Source: Firmicutes bacterium UBA4981
GTDB lineage: Bacteria; Bacillota; SHA-98; UBA4971
DNA: 12,809 nucleotides
Direction: 5' to 3'
NCBI GenBank assembly: GCA_002398515.1
Contig: DGZL01000123.1
Coordinates: 10,074 to 22,882 of the forward strand
The notes beneath the pieces were generated by a model, which saw only the letters and a program-made list of their open reading frames with translations, had not been told where the DNA came from and did not search any database. Positions 1 to 6,795 of the stretch are shown piece by piece. Position 1 is the stretch's first letter. Each line of letters opens with the position of its first letter. The position numbers and the translations under genes are program-made.

Positions 1-225
1 GAAGCTGCAGCAGGTCTAACACAGATCGTCCAGGCACAGGGCCTTGATACTCTTAAGAAGAACGGCATGGAGATTACCGCACTGACAGACGCACAGTGGG
101 AAGAGTTCGCTAAACTTGGTTGCCCTGCAGTTCTGGAGTGGGCCAAGACAAAGATGGATCCTGCCACTGTTGACAGGTTCGTCAGCACAGTAAAGAAGGT
201 AGAAAAAGAAGTAGAGGGCAAGTAG
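1..225 (+). CDS. TRAP transporter solute-binding protein, C-terminal end (partial)
   Basis: This is the last 74 codons of a gene that begins before the window, in frame 1, ending at TAG 223-225. The peptide is charged, lysine-rich and helical (it includes LEWAKTKMDPATVDRF and ends KKVEKEVEGK), which fits the C-terminal helices of DctP-type extracytoplasmic binding proteins. The assignment rests mainly on context, because the next two genes are the small and large TRAP permease subunits and the binding-protein gene commonly comes first. In the cell it would capture a carboxylate-bearing ligand outside the membrane and deliver it to DctQM. The ligand-binding residues lie outside the window, so the substrate cannot be read. 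It is separated from dctQ by a hairpin-rich gap. Confidence 0.75.
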   Translation, partial: EAAAGLTQIVQAQGLDTLKKNGMEITALTDAQWEEFAKLGCPAVLEWAKTKMDPATVDRFVSTVKKVEKEVEGK

Positions 226-236
226 CCTTCGGCTTG

Positions 237-339
237 GAGCACTACACGTGCTCATAACTTGCATGCAGCCTGACTGCATATGACAAAAGAGGAGGGCCTG
301 AGTGTTTGACACATGAATACGTGCCAAGTCAGGCCCTCC
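237..339 (+). promoter_or_regulatory. Three tandem hairpins between binding-protein and permease genes
   Basis: Three perfect inverted repeats follow one another in the dctP-dctQ gap. The first is GAGCAC 237-242 with GTGCTC 248-253 (5-nt loop). The second is ATGCAG 263-268 with CTGCAT 274-279 (5-nt loop). The third is an 11-bp stem, GGAGGGCCTGA 291-301 with TCAGGCCCTCC 329-339 (27-nt loop). None is followed by a T-run, so they do not look like intrinsic terminators. Hairpins between dctP and dctQ are known in other TRAP operons, where they are thought to give more binding protein than permease, by protecting the upstream mRNA or limiting read-through. The third stem buries the purine-rich GGAGGG that would otherwise serve a TTG start at 306. 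Confidence 0.7.
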
Positions 340-362
340 AAAGAGAGGCTGAAATAAGTACA

Positions 363-854
363 ATGGGTAACAAGAAAACCGGATCGAACGGAAACATGCT
401 TTTAACCATTGAAGAGATACTTGTGAATGCATGCGCGTTCATGCTGGCCGGAATGGCGCTTATTACTCTTATCGCTGTTTTTTACAGATATGTGCTTGGA
501 AATGCGCTTTCCTGGACTGAAGAGCTTACGCGCTATCTTATGATCTTTGTCGGCCTTTTCGGCACAGCTGTCGCATTGAGACGAGACGAGCATGTCGGCT
601 TCACAATGATTGTAGAAAAGCTCCCGCCGGCATTGCAAAAGGCAGCCAACCTCATAAATTACGTAAGTGTCGGCATCTTCTGCTGGATCATGGTCTACAA
701 CGGATTCAAATGGGCATCGTGGACCGGAACCACAGCGGAAATCTTGCCGATTCCTATGTGGATTCCATGCTCAATGGTGCCGGTGAGCGGCCTGACGATG
801 CTTGTTGTAATCGTCAATAAAATCTGGAATGAGCTGAGGGGTGAAAATAAGTGA
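363..854 (+). CDS. dctQ: TRAP transporter small permease subunit, DctQ family
   Basis: Small membrane subunit of a tripartite ATP-independent periplasmic transporter, which with DctM and the binding protein drives sodium-coupled uptake of organic acids. From ATG 363 it is 163 residues with four hydrophobic segments near residues 20-42, 55-73, 93-113 and 130-150. It carries the family signature after helix 1, FYRYVLGNALSWTEELTRYL, followed by RRDEHVGF. The start is uncertain. A TTG at 306 in the same frame has a better-spaced GGAGGG, but that motif lies inside a strong hairpin and the extra 19 residues are polar and unlike the family N-terminus. ATG 363 has AGAGAGG 14 nt upstream, which is rather far. 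The stop codon overlaps the dctM GTG (GTGA, 851-854), so the two are translationally coupled. Confidence 0.9.
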   Translation: MGNKKTGSNGNMLLTIEEILVNACAFMLAGMALITLIAVFYRYVLGNALSWTEELTRYLMIFVGLFGTAVALRRDEHVGFTMIVEKLPPALQKAANLINYVSVGIFCWIMVYNGFKWASWTGTTAEILPIPMWIPCSMVPVSGLTMLVVIVNKIWNELRGENK

Positions 855-2140
855 CTGCCTTACTAGTCGTTTTAGCGTTTGCTTTCATGCTTATCATAGG
901 TACGCCAATTGCTTTCGTCCTCGGCTTAGCCGGTGTCATTGCACTGGTCGGAAGCAGCGGCGGAAGCCTTTTGATGTTAGTGCCTCAGCAGATATTTTCC
1001 GGAATGAATTCCTTTGTGCTGATGGCAATCCCGTTCTTCATCCTCGCAGGAGAGCTAATGAATGCAGCGGGGATAACCAGCAAAATCGTAAATCTTTCCA
1101 ATGCTCTTGTGGGGCGCATGAAGGGTGGCCTGGGCCATGTCAACATAGTGGCTAACGTGATCTTCGCCACCATGTCAGGTGCAGCGGTAGCAGCAGTTGC
1201 CGGGCTTGGAACTATCCTTATTCCATCTATGGAGCAATCCGGATACGATAAGTCCTATGCTTGTGCACTCACAGCATCTGCGTCAGTAATCGGCCCAACC
1301 ATTCCACCGAGTATTCCTATGGTGGTTTGCGCATCCACGGCAGGCATTTCAGTTGCAGCAATGTTTGCAGGCGGCATATTCCCAGGGTTGCTTCTGGGAG
1401 GCTTGATGATGATTCTCAACGGTATCATCTCTGCGCGCAGGGGTTACCAATTGGAAGGACAGTCCTACACAGGCACCAAAGCTGAAGTGGTGAAGGACGG
1501 CCTCATTGCCTTAGGCATGCCGGCTATTATCATATTAGGTATTCTAGGAGGCATCTTCACAGCTACAGAGGCTGCCGCAGTCGCAGTCGCTTACGCGGTC
1601 ATAATCGGGAAATTCGTCTTCAAAACGCTTGATGCCAAGGTCCTTTGGCAAGTGTTTAAGAACGCTGTGAGCAAGACAGGAGTATCGTTGCTTCTGGTAT
1701 CAATGGGTGGAATCTTGAGCTGGGTGATGGCGTCTGAGCAGGTGCCTGCGAAAATGGCTAATGTCATTCTAAGCATCGGAGGCAGCCAGGTGGTATTCAT
1801 GCTTCTTAGCATCATTCTTCTACTGATAATCGGGTGCTTCATGGACTTGACGGCGTCTTTGATAATGCTTACGCCCATTCTTCTACCCATTGCGGTGCAA
1901 CTGGGTATCAATCCTGTTCACTACGCGTTAGTGATGGTTGTTGCGCTTAATGTCGGACTAATCACACCTCCCGTAGGAGCAGTCTTGTTTGTGACGTGTG
2001 CTGTGGCGCGCGAGAAGTTTGAGAATATCGTGGGAGAGATCTGGCCGTTTCTCGCATGTCATGCCATCGCCCTCGGGATAATTGCGTTTGCGCCAAAACT
2101 AACGCTTGCCATTCCCAAGTTTCTTGGCTTGGTGCAATGA
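851..2140 (+). CDS. dctM: TRAP transporter large permease subunit, DctM family
   Basis: The 429-residue large membrane subunit that forms the substrate and sodium translocation path of the TRAP transporter. It is hydrophobic throughout, with about a dozen membrane segments, and has the usual DctM length. Family-typical stretches are visible: FVLMAIPFFILAGELMNAAG near residue 55, ATMSGAAVAAVAGLGTILIP near 107, ASASVIGPTIPPSIPMVVCA near 142, and FMDLTASLIMLTPILLPIA and NVGLITPPVGAVLFV towards the C-terminus. It starts with GTG 851 (GAGGGG 9 nt upstream), overlapping the dctQ stop by 4 nt. The TRAP assignment is firm. The substrate is unknown, though the next three genes suggest an acylated amino acid or peptide-like acid. 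Confidence 0.95.
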   Translation: MTALLVVLAFAFMLIIGTPIAFVLGLAGVIALVGSSGGSLLMLVPQQIFSGMNSFVLMAIPFFILAGELMNAAGITSKIVNLSNALVGRMKGGLGHVNIVANVIFATMSGAAVAAVAGLGTILIPSMEQSGYDKSYACALTASASVIGPTIPPSIPMVVCASTAGISVAAMFAGGIFPGLLLGGLMMILNGIISARRGYQLEGQSYTGTKAEVVKDGLIALGMPAIIILGILGGIFTATEAAAVAVAYAVIIGKFVFKTLDAKVLWQVFKNAVSKTGVSLLLVSMGGILSWVMASEQVPAKMANVILSIGGSQVVFMLLSIILLLIIGCFMDLTASLIMLTPILLPIAVQLGINPVHYALVMVVALNVGLITPPVGAVLFVTCAVAREKFENIVGEIWPFLACHAIALGIIAFAPKLTLAIPKFLGLVQ

Positions 2141-2182
2141 GAAACCAAACACGAATAGGTAGATGAAAAGAGGGAATAGGAT

Positions 2183-3277
2183 ATGAGAATTGACAGAGTT
2201 GATGTAATTCATACAGCCATTCCATTGAAGAGCAGCTTCAGGACGAGCTTTGGGGCGATATCCGCCCAGCATTCAGTTGTGACAAAAGTCTATTCAGAAG
2301 GGCTGGTCGCATACGGCGAGGCATGTCCGTTTCTCGCTCCAATCTATAGCTACGAGTGCGTGGGATCTGTCCAGACAGTGTTGGGGAACTTCATAATCCC
2401 GTCTGTGCTTGGCAAAGAGATGAACGGCGCCGGAGACTTCATGGAGAAGGTCAGCTTTATAAAGGGAAACAACCATGCCAAAGCGGCGCTGGAAAGCGCA
2501 ATATGGGGGCTTCAGGCGAAGGCTGAAAAGAGACCGTTATGGCAGGTTCTCGGGGGAACCAATCCCAAAGTGGACGTAGGTGTAAGCATCGGTATGCAGC
2601 CAAGCACCTCCGCTTTGCTCAAGAAGATCGAGGGCTATCTCAACGAGGGATACCGTCGCATAAAGATTAAGATCGAACCCGGTGAAGACCTTGAGCTGAT
2701 AAAGGCGGTCCGAAAAGAGTTTCCGAACATTGTTTTCATGGTGGACGCCAACTCTTCATACAAGCCGACGGAGATAGACTTCTTGAAGAAACTTGATGAT
2801 TTCAACCTTCTCATGATAGAGCAACCCCTCGGAGAGGACGATATTGTTGACCACGCGGGGCTGCAAAAGGAAGTCAAGACACCTATATGCCTGGATGAGA
2901 GCATTCATACAGTAGACGATGCTCGCAAGGCTATGCAACTTGGAAGCTGCCGTATTATCAATATCAAATACGGGCGCGTGGGAGGCCTGTTGAATTCCAT
3001 TAGGATCCACGATCTATGCAAGAAAGCAGGGGTCGGTAACTGGATCGGCGGAATGATTGAAACCGGCATAGGGCAGTTAATAAAGACAGCTCTCGGGACT
3101 CTTGACAACTTTGTGTACGCGGCGGATATAGAAACCAGTGACCGATTTGTCGTTGAGGATGTCATAAGCCCCGATCTTTCGCAAACCGACGGGTATTTGG
3201 ACGCCAATATTGAGTATGAGGTTGACGAGGAGAAACTGAACAAGTACACGGCAGAAATCTCGATTTACAAGGCATGA
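2183..3277 (+). CDS. Enolase-superfamily N-acylamino acid racemase / OSBS-like protein (MenC class II)
   Basis: A 364-residue member of the enolase superfamily in the muconate-lactonizing subgroup. Its sequence pattern is closer to N-succinylamino acid racemase / o-succinylbenzoate synthase than to dipeptide epimerases: PLKSSFRTSFG near residue 14, KIKIEPGED at 161-169, MIEQPLGEDD at 211-220, TPICLDES at 233-240, NIKYGRVGG at 260-268 and GGMIETGIG at 289-297. The KxK lysines (K161, K163), metal ligands D188, E213 and D238, and opposite-face lysine K262 are all present, so it should be catalytically active. OSBS activity belongs to menaquinone synthesis, but no men gene is nearby. With a TRAP importer before it and an M20 hydrolase after it, racemisation of an N-acyl amino acid is the better inference. 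ATG 2183 has AGAGGG 8 nt upstream. Confidence 0.85.
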   Translation: MRIDRVDVIHTAIPLKSSFRTSFGAISAQHSVVTKVYSEGLVAYGEACPFLAPIYSYECVGSVQTVLGNFIIPSVLGKEMNGAGDFMEKVSFIKGNNHAKAALESAIWGLQAKAEKRPLWQVLGGTNPKVDVGVSIGMQPSTSALLKKIEGYLNEGYRRIKIKIEPGEDLELIKAVRKEFPNIVFMVDANSSYKPTEIDFLKKLDDFNLLMIEQPLGEDDIVDHAGLQKEVKTPICLDESIHTVDDARKAMQLGSCRIINIKYGRVGGLLNSIRIHDLCKKAGVGNWIGGMIETGIGQLIKTALGTLDNFVYAADIETSDRFVVEDVISPDLSQTDGYLDANIEYEVDEEKLNKYTAEISIYKA

Positions 3278-3300
3278 CTGCTTAGTGGGGGTGACCTTTG

Positions 3301-4440
3301 ATGCATGCAATTTCAGTGGATGAACATGAGCTCCGCACTGAGTTGGTCAAGGAATTTTGTGAGCTGGTGCAGGTAGACAGCGAACCATATGAAGAAGCGG
3401 ATCTAGGCAAAGTGGTGGAGGACAAGCTGCTTGAGCTGGGGTTTGAGGTGGAACGCGATGGCGCAGGCAAGAAGATAGGCGGGAACTCGGGAAATCTCAT
3501 AGCCAGGTTGCCTGAAGCACGATGTTCTGATGAACCGCCGATATTACTCTGTGCCCATCTGGACAGAGTGCCTCCTGGAAAAGGTGTCAAGCCACGCCTC
3601 GACGGGGATCGGATTGTGTCCTCAGGGGATACAGTCCTCGGCGCTGATGACGCAGCCGGTTTGGTAGCCATTCTTTGGGGAATGCGCATGGCACGCCGGG
3701 TTCAGCCCCTTCTTCCGCCGCTTGAAGTCGTCATTACTGTATGCGAGGAAAAAGGACTCCAGGGGTCGCGCCATTTGGAGTACTCGAAGCTTCGGTCCAA
3801 AACAGGTTTCGTGTTTGACGCTGCAAGACCCGTTGGAGTGGTTATAACCGGAGCCCCGACTCATATCAAGTTTGATGTGGATGTCATAGGCCGTGCAGCT
3901 CATGCAGGGATAAATCCTGAGGACGGGGTTAGCGCCATACGGACTGCAGCTTCGGCCATTACCCGTGTTCCTTTCGGTTGGGTGGATGATGCCACAACTG
4001 CGAACATTGGGATGGTGACAGGCGGAGAAGCCATGAACATCGTCTGCGAACGTGTTCACTTAGTCGGCGAAGTGCGCAGCCATGATGACAGAATTGCGAA
4101 AGAAGTCCTAGAGCAGATAGAGGACTGCTTTACCGAAGAGAGTGTAAGAAGCGGCGCCAGGACGAAGTTTGAGGCATCTACCTTGTACAAGAGCTACCAT
4201 GTAGAAGAGAATTCCAGGGCGGTGCAATTACTAGGGTGTGCGCTGGACAAAATCGGGCGGAAGATGACATTGGAATTGTCCAATGGCGGAACAGACGCTA
4301 ACCAGTTCAACGCCAACGGTATTGAAAGCGTAGGTCTCGGAATCGGGTTTGAGCAAGCACATTCAACTCGTGAGAGCATAGCTGTGGAAGAATTGGTCAA
4401 AGCAGCGAAGCTTGCGGCATGCCTAATCCTCAGAATGTAG
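3301..4440 (+). CDS. M20 family metallopeptidase, peptidase T-like
   Basis: A 379-residue di-zinc hydrolase of the M20 family, closest in pattern to the peptidase T-like (PepT-type) branch. Metal-site motifs are visible: CAHLDRV (H86, D88), LGADDAAG (D116), the catalytic glutamate pair in CEEKGLQG (E149, E150), D173 in FVFDAARP, and a late histidine in QAHSTRE (H354). The dimerisation-lid region has AAHAGINPEDG and TTANIGMVTGG, also typical. HLDRV has R where HMDTV is usual. Family members release an N-terminal residue from small peptides or cleave an N-acyl group from amino acids, and sequence alone does not decide which. The protein has no signal peptide and is cytoplasmic. ATG 3301 is preferred over an adjacent TTG because GGGGGTGA lies 7 nt upstream. 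It follows the racemase-like gene by 23 nt. Confidence 0.9.
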   Translation: MHAISVDEHELRTELVKEFCELVQVDSEPYEEADLGKVVEDKLLELGFEVERDGAGKKIGGNSGNLIARLPEARCSDEPPILLCAHLDRVPPGKGVKPRLDGDRIVSSGDTVLGADDAAGLVAILWGMRMARRVQPLLPPLEVVITVCEEKGLQGSRHLEYSKLRSKTGFVFDAARPVGVVITGAPTHIKFDVDVIGRAAHAGINPEDGVSAIRTAASAITRVPFGWVDDATTANIGMVTGGEAMNIVCERVHLVGEVRSHDDRIAKEVLEQIEDCFTEESVRSGARTKFEASTLYKSYHVEENSRAVQLLGCALDKIGRKMTLELSNGGTDANQFNANGIESVGLGIGFEQAHSTRESIAVEELVKAAKLAACLILRM

Positions 4441-4495
4441 AATAGAGCGTGCCTGAGTCAGAGAAGATTGTCATGTAGTGCAGAAGGAGAAAGCC

Positions 4496-5857
4496 ATGCT
4501 ATCAATGAAAGAATTCCTCAAAAATGAAGTTCGACCGGCCTACGGATGCACCGAGCCAGGCGCTGTTGCCCTTGCAGTGGCAAGGGCCCGCGAAGAACTT
4601 GAAGGAGACCCTGTCACATCTGTGAAGGTTGAAGTAAGCAGTAGTATCTATAAGAATGGATTGGACGTCGGCATCCCAGGATGTGACGGAGCACGGGGCA
4701 ATCCCATGGCTGCTGCGCTTGCGGTGCGGTGTGGCCACTCCAAATATGGGCTTGAAGTGCTGAAAGATGTCACCCGTGATGACGTAGAAGCAGCCAGAGA
4801 GTGGGTTGAAGACAAGAAAGTGGAAGTGCTTCACAATCCGGATCACAAAGGGGTCTATGTGCGCGCGGAAGTAAGAAGCAAAAAACACGTTGCGGTTTGT
4901 CTGATAGAGCATGAACATTCTCGGATAACTGAGGTTACGAAAGACGGAGTCATAACCGGCGGAAGTAACTCTGAGACAAGCAAACCGGGAGGGCCTGCGA
5001 ATTCAGAGGGAGTTCCGGCATCCGGGAGCGCCCCGACTGTGCCTGATGTTATTAGCAAGATGTCTTATAGAGAACTGCTGAGTCTGATTGAGCAGATTGA
5101 CGATGAAGACATAAAGTTCCTCATGGAAGGCGCTCGCATTAATCGTGAGATGGCTGAGTACGGTCTCAATAACCGGGATTACTGCGGCCTTGGCTTCGGG
5201 GTTGGGCTCAATGAGTTGATACAGGAAGGACGAATCAGCGAAGATCTGGGCAACATAATACGCTACCAGTGTTACTCGGCTTCAGACGCACGTATGTCCG
5301 GGGCATTGTTGCCTGTGATGAGTAGTGCAGGCAGTGGTAATCACGGAATTACTGCAGTCTTGCCGGTGCTGGTCTTAGGAGAGAAACTGGGCAAGAGCAG
5401 GGATGAAATAGCCTGTGCCATTGCAGTGAGCCATCTGTCAACCAGTTTCGTCAAGAGTCGACTGGGGCGCCTTTCATCAGTATGCGGATGCGTTGTAGCA
5501 GCAGGCGCAGGGGCAGCGGCAGGCATGGTATGGCTGATGGGTGGAAGAGAGGAGCAGGCCGGTGCTGCCATGCAGATCGTGCTTGCAGATACTGCAGGCA
5601 TGGTCTGTGACGGGGCTAAGGAGAGCTGCGCCCTCAAGGTCGGGATAGGCGGGGTTGAGGCTTACACTGCTGCTCTTCTTGCTATGAACGGTAAGTGTGT
5701 ATCCAGGTCTCAGGGAATTGTCGATGATAGTATCGAAAAGACGGTGGAGAATATCGCACAGCTTAGTACTGAAGGAATGCAGAGTGCAGACAAAGTGATC
5801 ATAGAGATATGCGAGGCTCGGGTGAATGAGAATCCGTCAGAGCCGCCCATGAGATAG
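4496..5857 (+). CDS. Iron-sulfur L-cysteine desulfidase / L-serine dehydratase-like lyase
   Basis: A 453-residue protein of the L-cysteine desulfidase / iron-sulfur serine dehydratase alpha-type family (CdsB, CyuA/YhaM, UPF0597). Such enzymes use an oxygen-sensitive [4Fe-4S] cluster to remove H2S or water and ammonia from an amino acid, giving pyruvate or a related keto acid. Candidate cluster cysteines match the family layout: C18 in YGCTEP, C330 or C332 in SSVCGC, and C371 and C378 in MVCDGAKESC. A glycine-rich KVGIGGVEAY follows. Residues about 150-183 form a Ser/Gly/Pro-rich linker between the N-terminal and C-terminal parts. ATG 4496 has GAAGGAG 6 nt upstream and is preferred over GTG 4478. 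It ends the catabolic operon. Whether cysteine, serine or another amino acid is the substrate is open. Confidence 0.88.
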   Translation: MLSMKEFLKNEVRPAYGCTEPGAVALAVARAREELEGDPVTSVKVEVSSSIYKNGLDVGIPGCDGARGNPMAAALAVRCGHSKYGLEVLKDVTRDDVEAAREWVEDKKVEVLHNPDHKGVYVRAEVRSKKHVAVCLIEHEHSRITEVTKDGVITGGSNSETSKPGGPANSEGVPASGSAPTVPDVISKMSYRELLSLIEQIDDEDIKFLMEGARINREMAEYGLNNRDYCGLGFGVGLNELIQEGRISEDLGNIIRYQCYSASDARMSGALLPVMSSAGSGNHGITAVLPVLVLGEKLGKSRDEIACAIAVSHLSTSFVKSRLGRLSSVCGCVVAAGAGAAAGMVWLMGGREEQAGAAMQIVLADTAGMVCDGAKESCALKVGIGGVEAYTAALLAMNGKCVSRSQGIVDDSIEKTVENIAQLSTEGMQSADKVIIEICEARVNENPSEPPMR

Positions 5858-5863
5858 CAGGGG

Positions 5864-5892
5864 TTGTCAAAAGCTCATCGTAGAATTGACAA
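5864..5892. repeat. AT-rich inverted repeat TTGTCAA-N15-TTGACAA
   Basis: A perfect 7-bp inverted repeat (5864-5870 and 5886-5892) lies just after the desulfidase-like gene and 31 bp upstream of the pyr -35 box. No T-run follows, and the stem is A/T-rich, so it is a poor intrinsic terminator. It could be an operator half-site pair or a processed 3' end. No function is assigned. Confidence 0.35.
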
Positions 5893-5923
5893 AACAATCG
5901 GGTCAAGAATCTCATAAAGAGCC

Positions 5924-5952
5924 TTGACTTTGATCCCGGTGTCGCATACAAT
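5924..5952 (+). promoter_or_regulatory. sigma-A type promoter of the pyr operon
   Basis: TTGACT (5924-5929) and TACAAT (5947-5952) are separated by exactly 17 bp and each has one mismatch to the -35/-10 consensus. Transcription would start near 5959, immediately before the PyrR-binding hairpin. That position is what an attenuator-controlled pyr operon needs. Confidence 0.85.
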
Positions 5953-5958
5953 TCCCTA

Positions 5959-6064
5959 AGATGTCCAAAAGAGCCCTATGAGGCTAACTGGTACCGATGA
6001 CAGGGACAACTCGGGATCATTGGATATGAGCCTGCTTAGCCTCAGGGCCGAAGCAGGCTTTCAT
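5959..6064 (+). promoter_or_regulatory. pyr leader: PyrR-binding loop and antiterminator
   Basis: This is the untranslated pyr leader, which lets PyrR bound to UMP stop transcription. AGCCCTATGAGGCT (5972-5985) matches the PyrR-loop consensus ARUCCNGNGAGGYU at 12 of 14 positions. One difference keeps a stem pair as C-G in place of U-G, and the other is A for G in the hexaloop. It folds as AGCC/GGCU around the hexaloop CUAUGA, with CCA 5965-5967 and TGG 5989-5991 able to form a lower stem. Bases 5973-5987 are complementary to 6036-6048 (13 pairs with a two-base bulge), making an antiterminator that consumes the PyrR loop and occupies the terminator loop plus the end of its 5' arm. PyrR binding would block this pairing and allow the terminator. 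Confidence 0.85.
6029..6061 (+). terminator. Intrinsic terminator of the pyr attenuator
   Basis: A perfect 9-bp stem is formed by AGCCTGCTT 6029-6037 and AAGCAGGCT 6051-6059, with a 13-nt loop and a short T-tract running into TTTCATAT. The T-tract is modest, as is common in regulated attenuators. It lies 27 bp before the pyrR start and is mutually exclusive with the antiterminator helix 5973-5987/6036-6048. Confidence 0.8.
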
Positions 6065-6087
6065 ATGTACGACAGGGAGGTGGATAA

Positions 6088-6639
6088 GTGAAGTTTCGAG
6101 AGAAAGCGCTAATCATGGACGAGGCCTCTATCAGGCGTGCTATTACACGGATTGCCCACGAGATAAATGAGGCGAATAAGGGAGTCGACGGGGTAGCGTT
6201 GGTCGGGATAAGGCGAAGAGGAGGACCGCTTGCTAATCAGCTTGCGTCACAAATTGAAAGCATCGAAGGGATCAAGCCTCCAGTCGGAGTCCTGGACATA
6301 ACACTCTATAGGGACGATCTTACTACGCTGGGCCCTGCGCCGATAGTGCACCGCACAGAGGTGGATTTTGACGTTACCGGCAAAGTCATAGTCCTAGTGG
6401 ATGACGTAATCTTCACCGGCAGAACAGCACGCGCTGCATTGGACGCGTTGATGGATCTCGGAAGGCCTACGCGAATTCAGTTAGCTGTCCTCATTGACAG
6501 GGGCCACAGAGAACTGCCGATTAAACCGGACTTTGTAGGCAAAAACGTGCCTACGTCGCGACAAGAAATAGTTTCCGTTCTCGTAGACGAGATAGACGGA
6601 GAGAACAAAGTAGTTATTGAAGAAGTCATAGGGCAGTAA
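6088..6639 (+). CDS. pyrR: Bifunctional pyr operon regulator / uracil phosphoribosyltransferase PyrR
   Basis: A 183-residue PyrR. It binds pyr mRNA loops when charged with UMP and lowers expression of the operon, and many homologues also convert uracil plus PRPP to UMP. The PRPP-binding signature VLVDDVIFTGRTARAALDAL is centred on D105-D106. LVGIRRRGGPLA near residue 39, DITLYRDDL near 70 and the C-terminal SVLVDE are also family-typical, and the length matches. Two candidate RNA targets flank the gene: the leader at 5972-5985 and the loop at 6664-6677. The GTG start at 6088 has GGGAGG 7 nt upstream. Being first in the operon, the protein would control its own synthesis. Confidence 0.97.
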   Translation: MKFREKALIMDEASIRRAITRIAHEINEANKGVDGVALVGIRRRGGPLANQLASQIESIEGIKPPVGVLDITLYRDDLTTLGPAPIVHRTEVDFDVTGKVIVLVDDVIFTGRTARAALDALMDLGRPTRIQLAVLIDRGHRELPIKPDFVGKNVPTSRQEIVSVLVDEIDGENKVVIEEVIGQ

Positions 6640-6652
6640 ATACTATAGTAGA

Positions 6653-6685
6653 CCCTTTAAGCTAGTCCCGTGAGGCTGGCAAGGG
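6653..6685 (+). promoter_or_regulatory. Second PyrR-binding hairpin, pyrR-pyrB gap
   Basis: AGTCCCGTGAGGCT (6664-6677) fits the PyrR-loop consensus ARUCCNGNGAGGYU at every position. AGTC pairs with GGCT around the hexaloop CCGUGA. The stem continues as GCT 6661-6663 with GGC 6678-6680, then a TAA bulge on the 5' side, then CCCTT 6653-6657 with AAGGG 6681-6685. A bulged 5' side below the loop is the architecture known for Bacillus PyrR sites. It is the best PyrR site in the window. Confidence 0.88.
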
Positions 6686-6795
6686 ATATGGGAGTCGGAT
6701 CAAGCAGCGTCTGTTACAGAGTGGTTTTCTACGAGCGTTGCGGAGCCATACCCCTTTAGCTTTGCGTAAGATGGGACAGTTGCGGGGAGAAGGGG
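6681..6795 (+). promoter_or_regulatory. Alternative pairings between PyrR site 2 and the pyrB ribosome binding site
   Basis: AAGGGATATGG (6681-6691) is complementary to CCATACCCCTT (6746-6756) with one A-C mismatch. The same CCCCTT (6751-6756) can instead pair with AAGGGG (6790-6795), the presumed pyrB ribosome binding site 8 nt before ATG 6804. The AAGGG at 6681-6685 is also the 3' arm of the PyrR hairpin. Three mutually exclusive helices therefore link PyrR binding to access to the pyrB start. No hairpin followed by a T-run was found here, so transcription attenuation is less evident than at the leader. The switch is inferred from complementarity only. Confidence 0.45.

Noticed and set aside
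226..362. Intrinsic terminator after the binding-protein gene.
   Set aside because: None of the three hairpins is followed by a T-run, and the permease genes must be transcribed through this point.
841..1155. Alternative plus-strand frame of 104 codons inside dctM.
   Set aside because: It is out of frame with DctM, which is intact, and its translation has no recognisable features.
2183..3277. Dipeptide (L-Ala-D/L-Glu) epimerase identity.
   Set aside because: KIKIEPG, MIEQPLGEDD, NIKYGRVGG and GGMIETGIG are the NSAR/OSBS pattern. Dipeptide epimerases carry a different KxK context and MIETKLG-type end.
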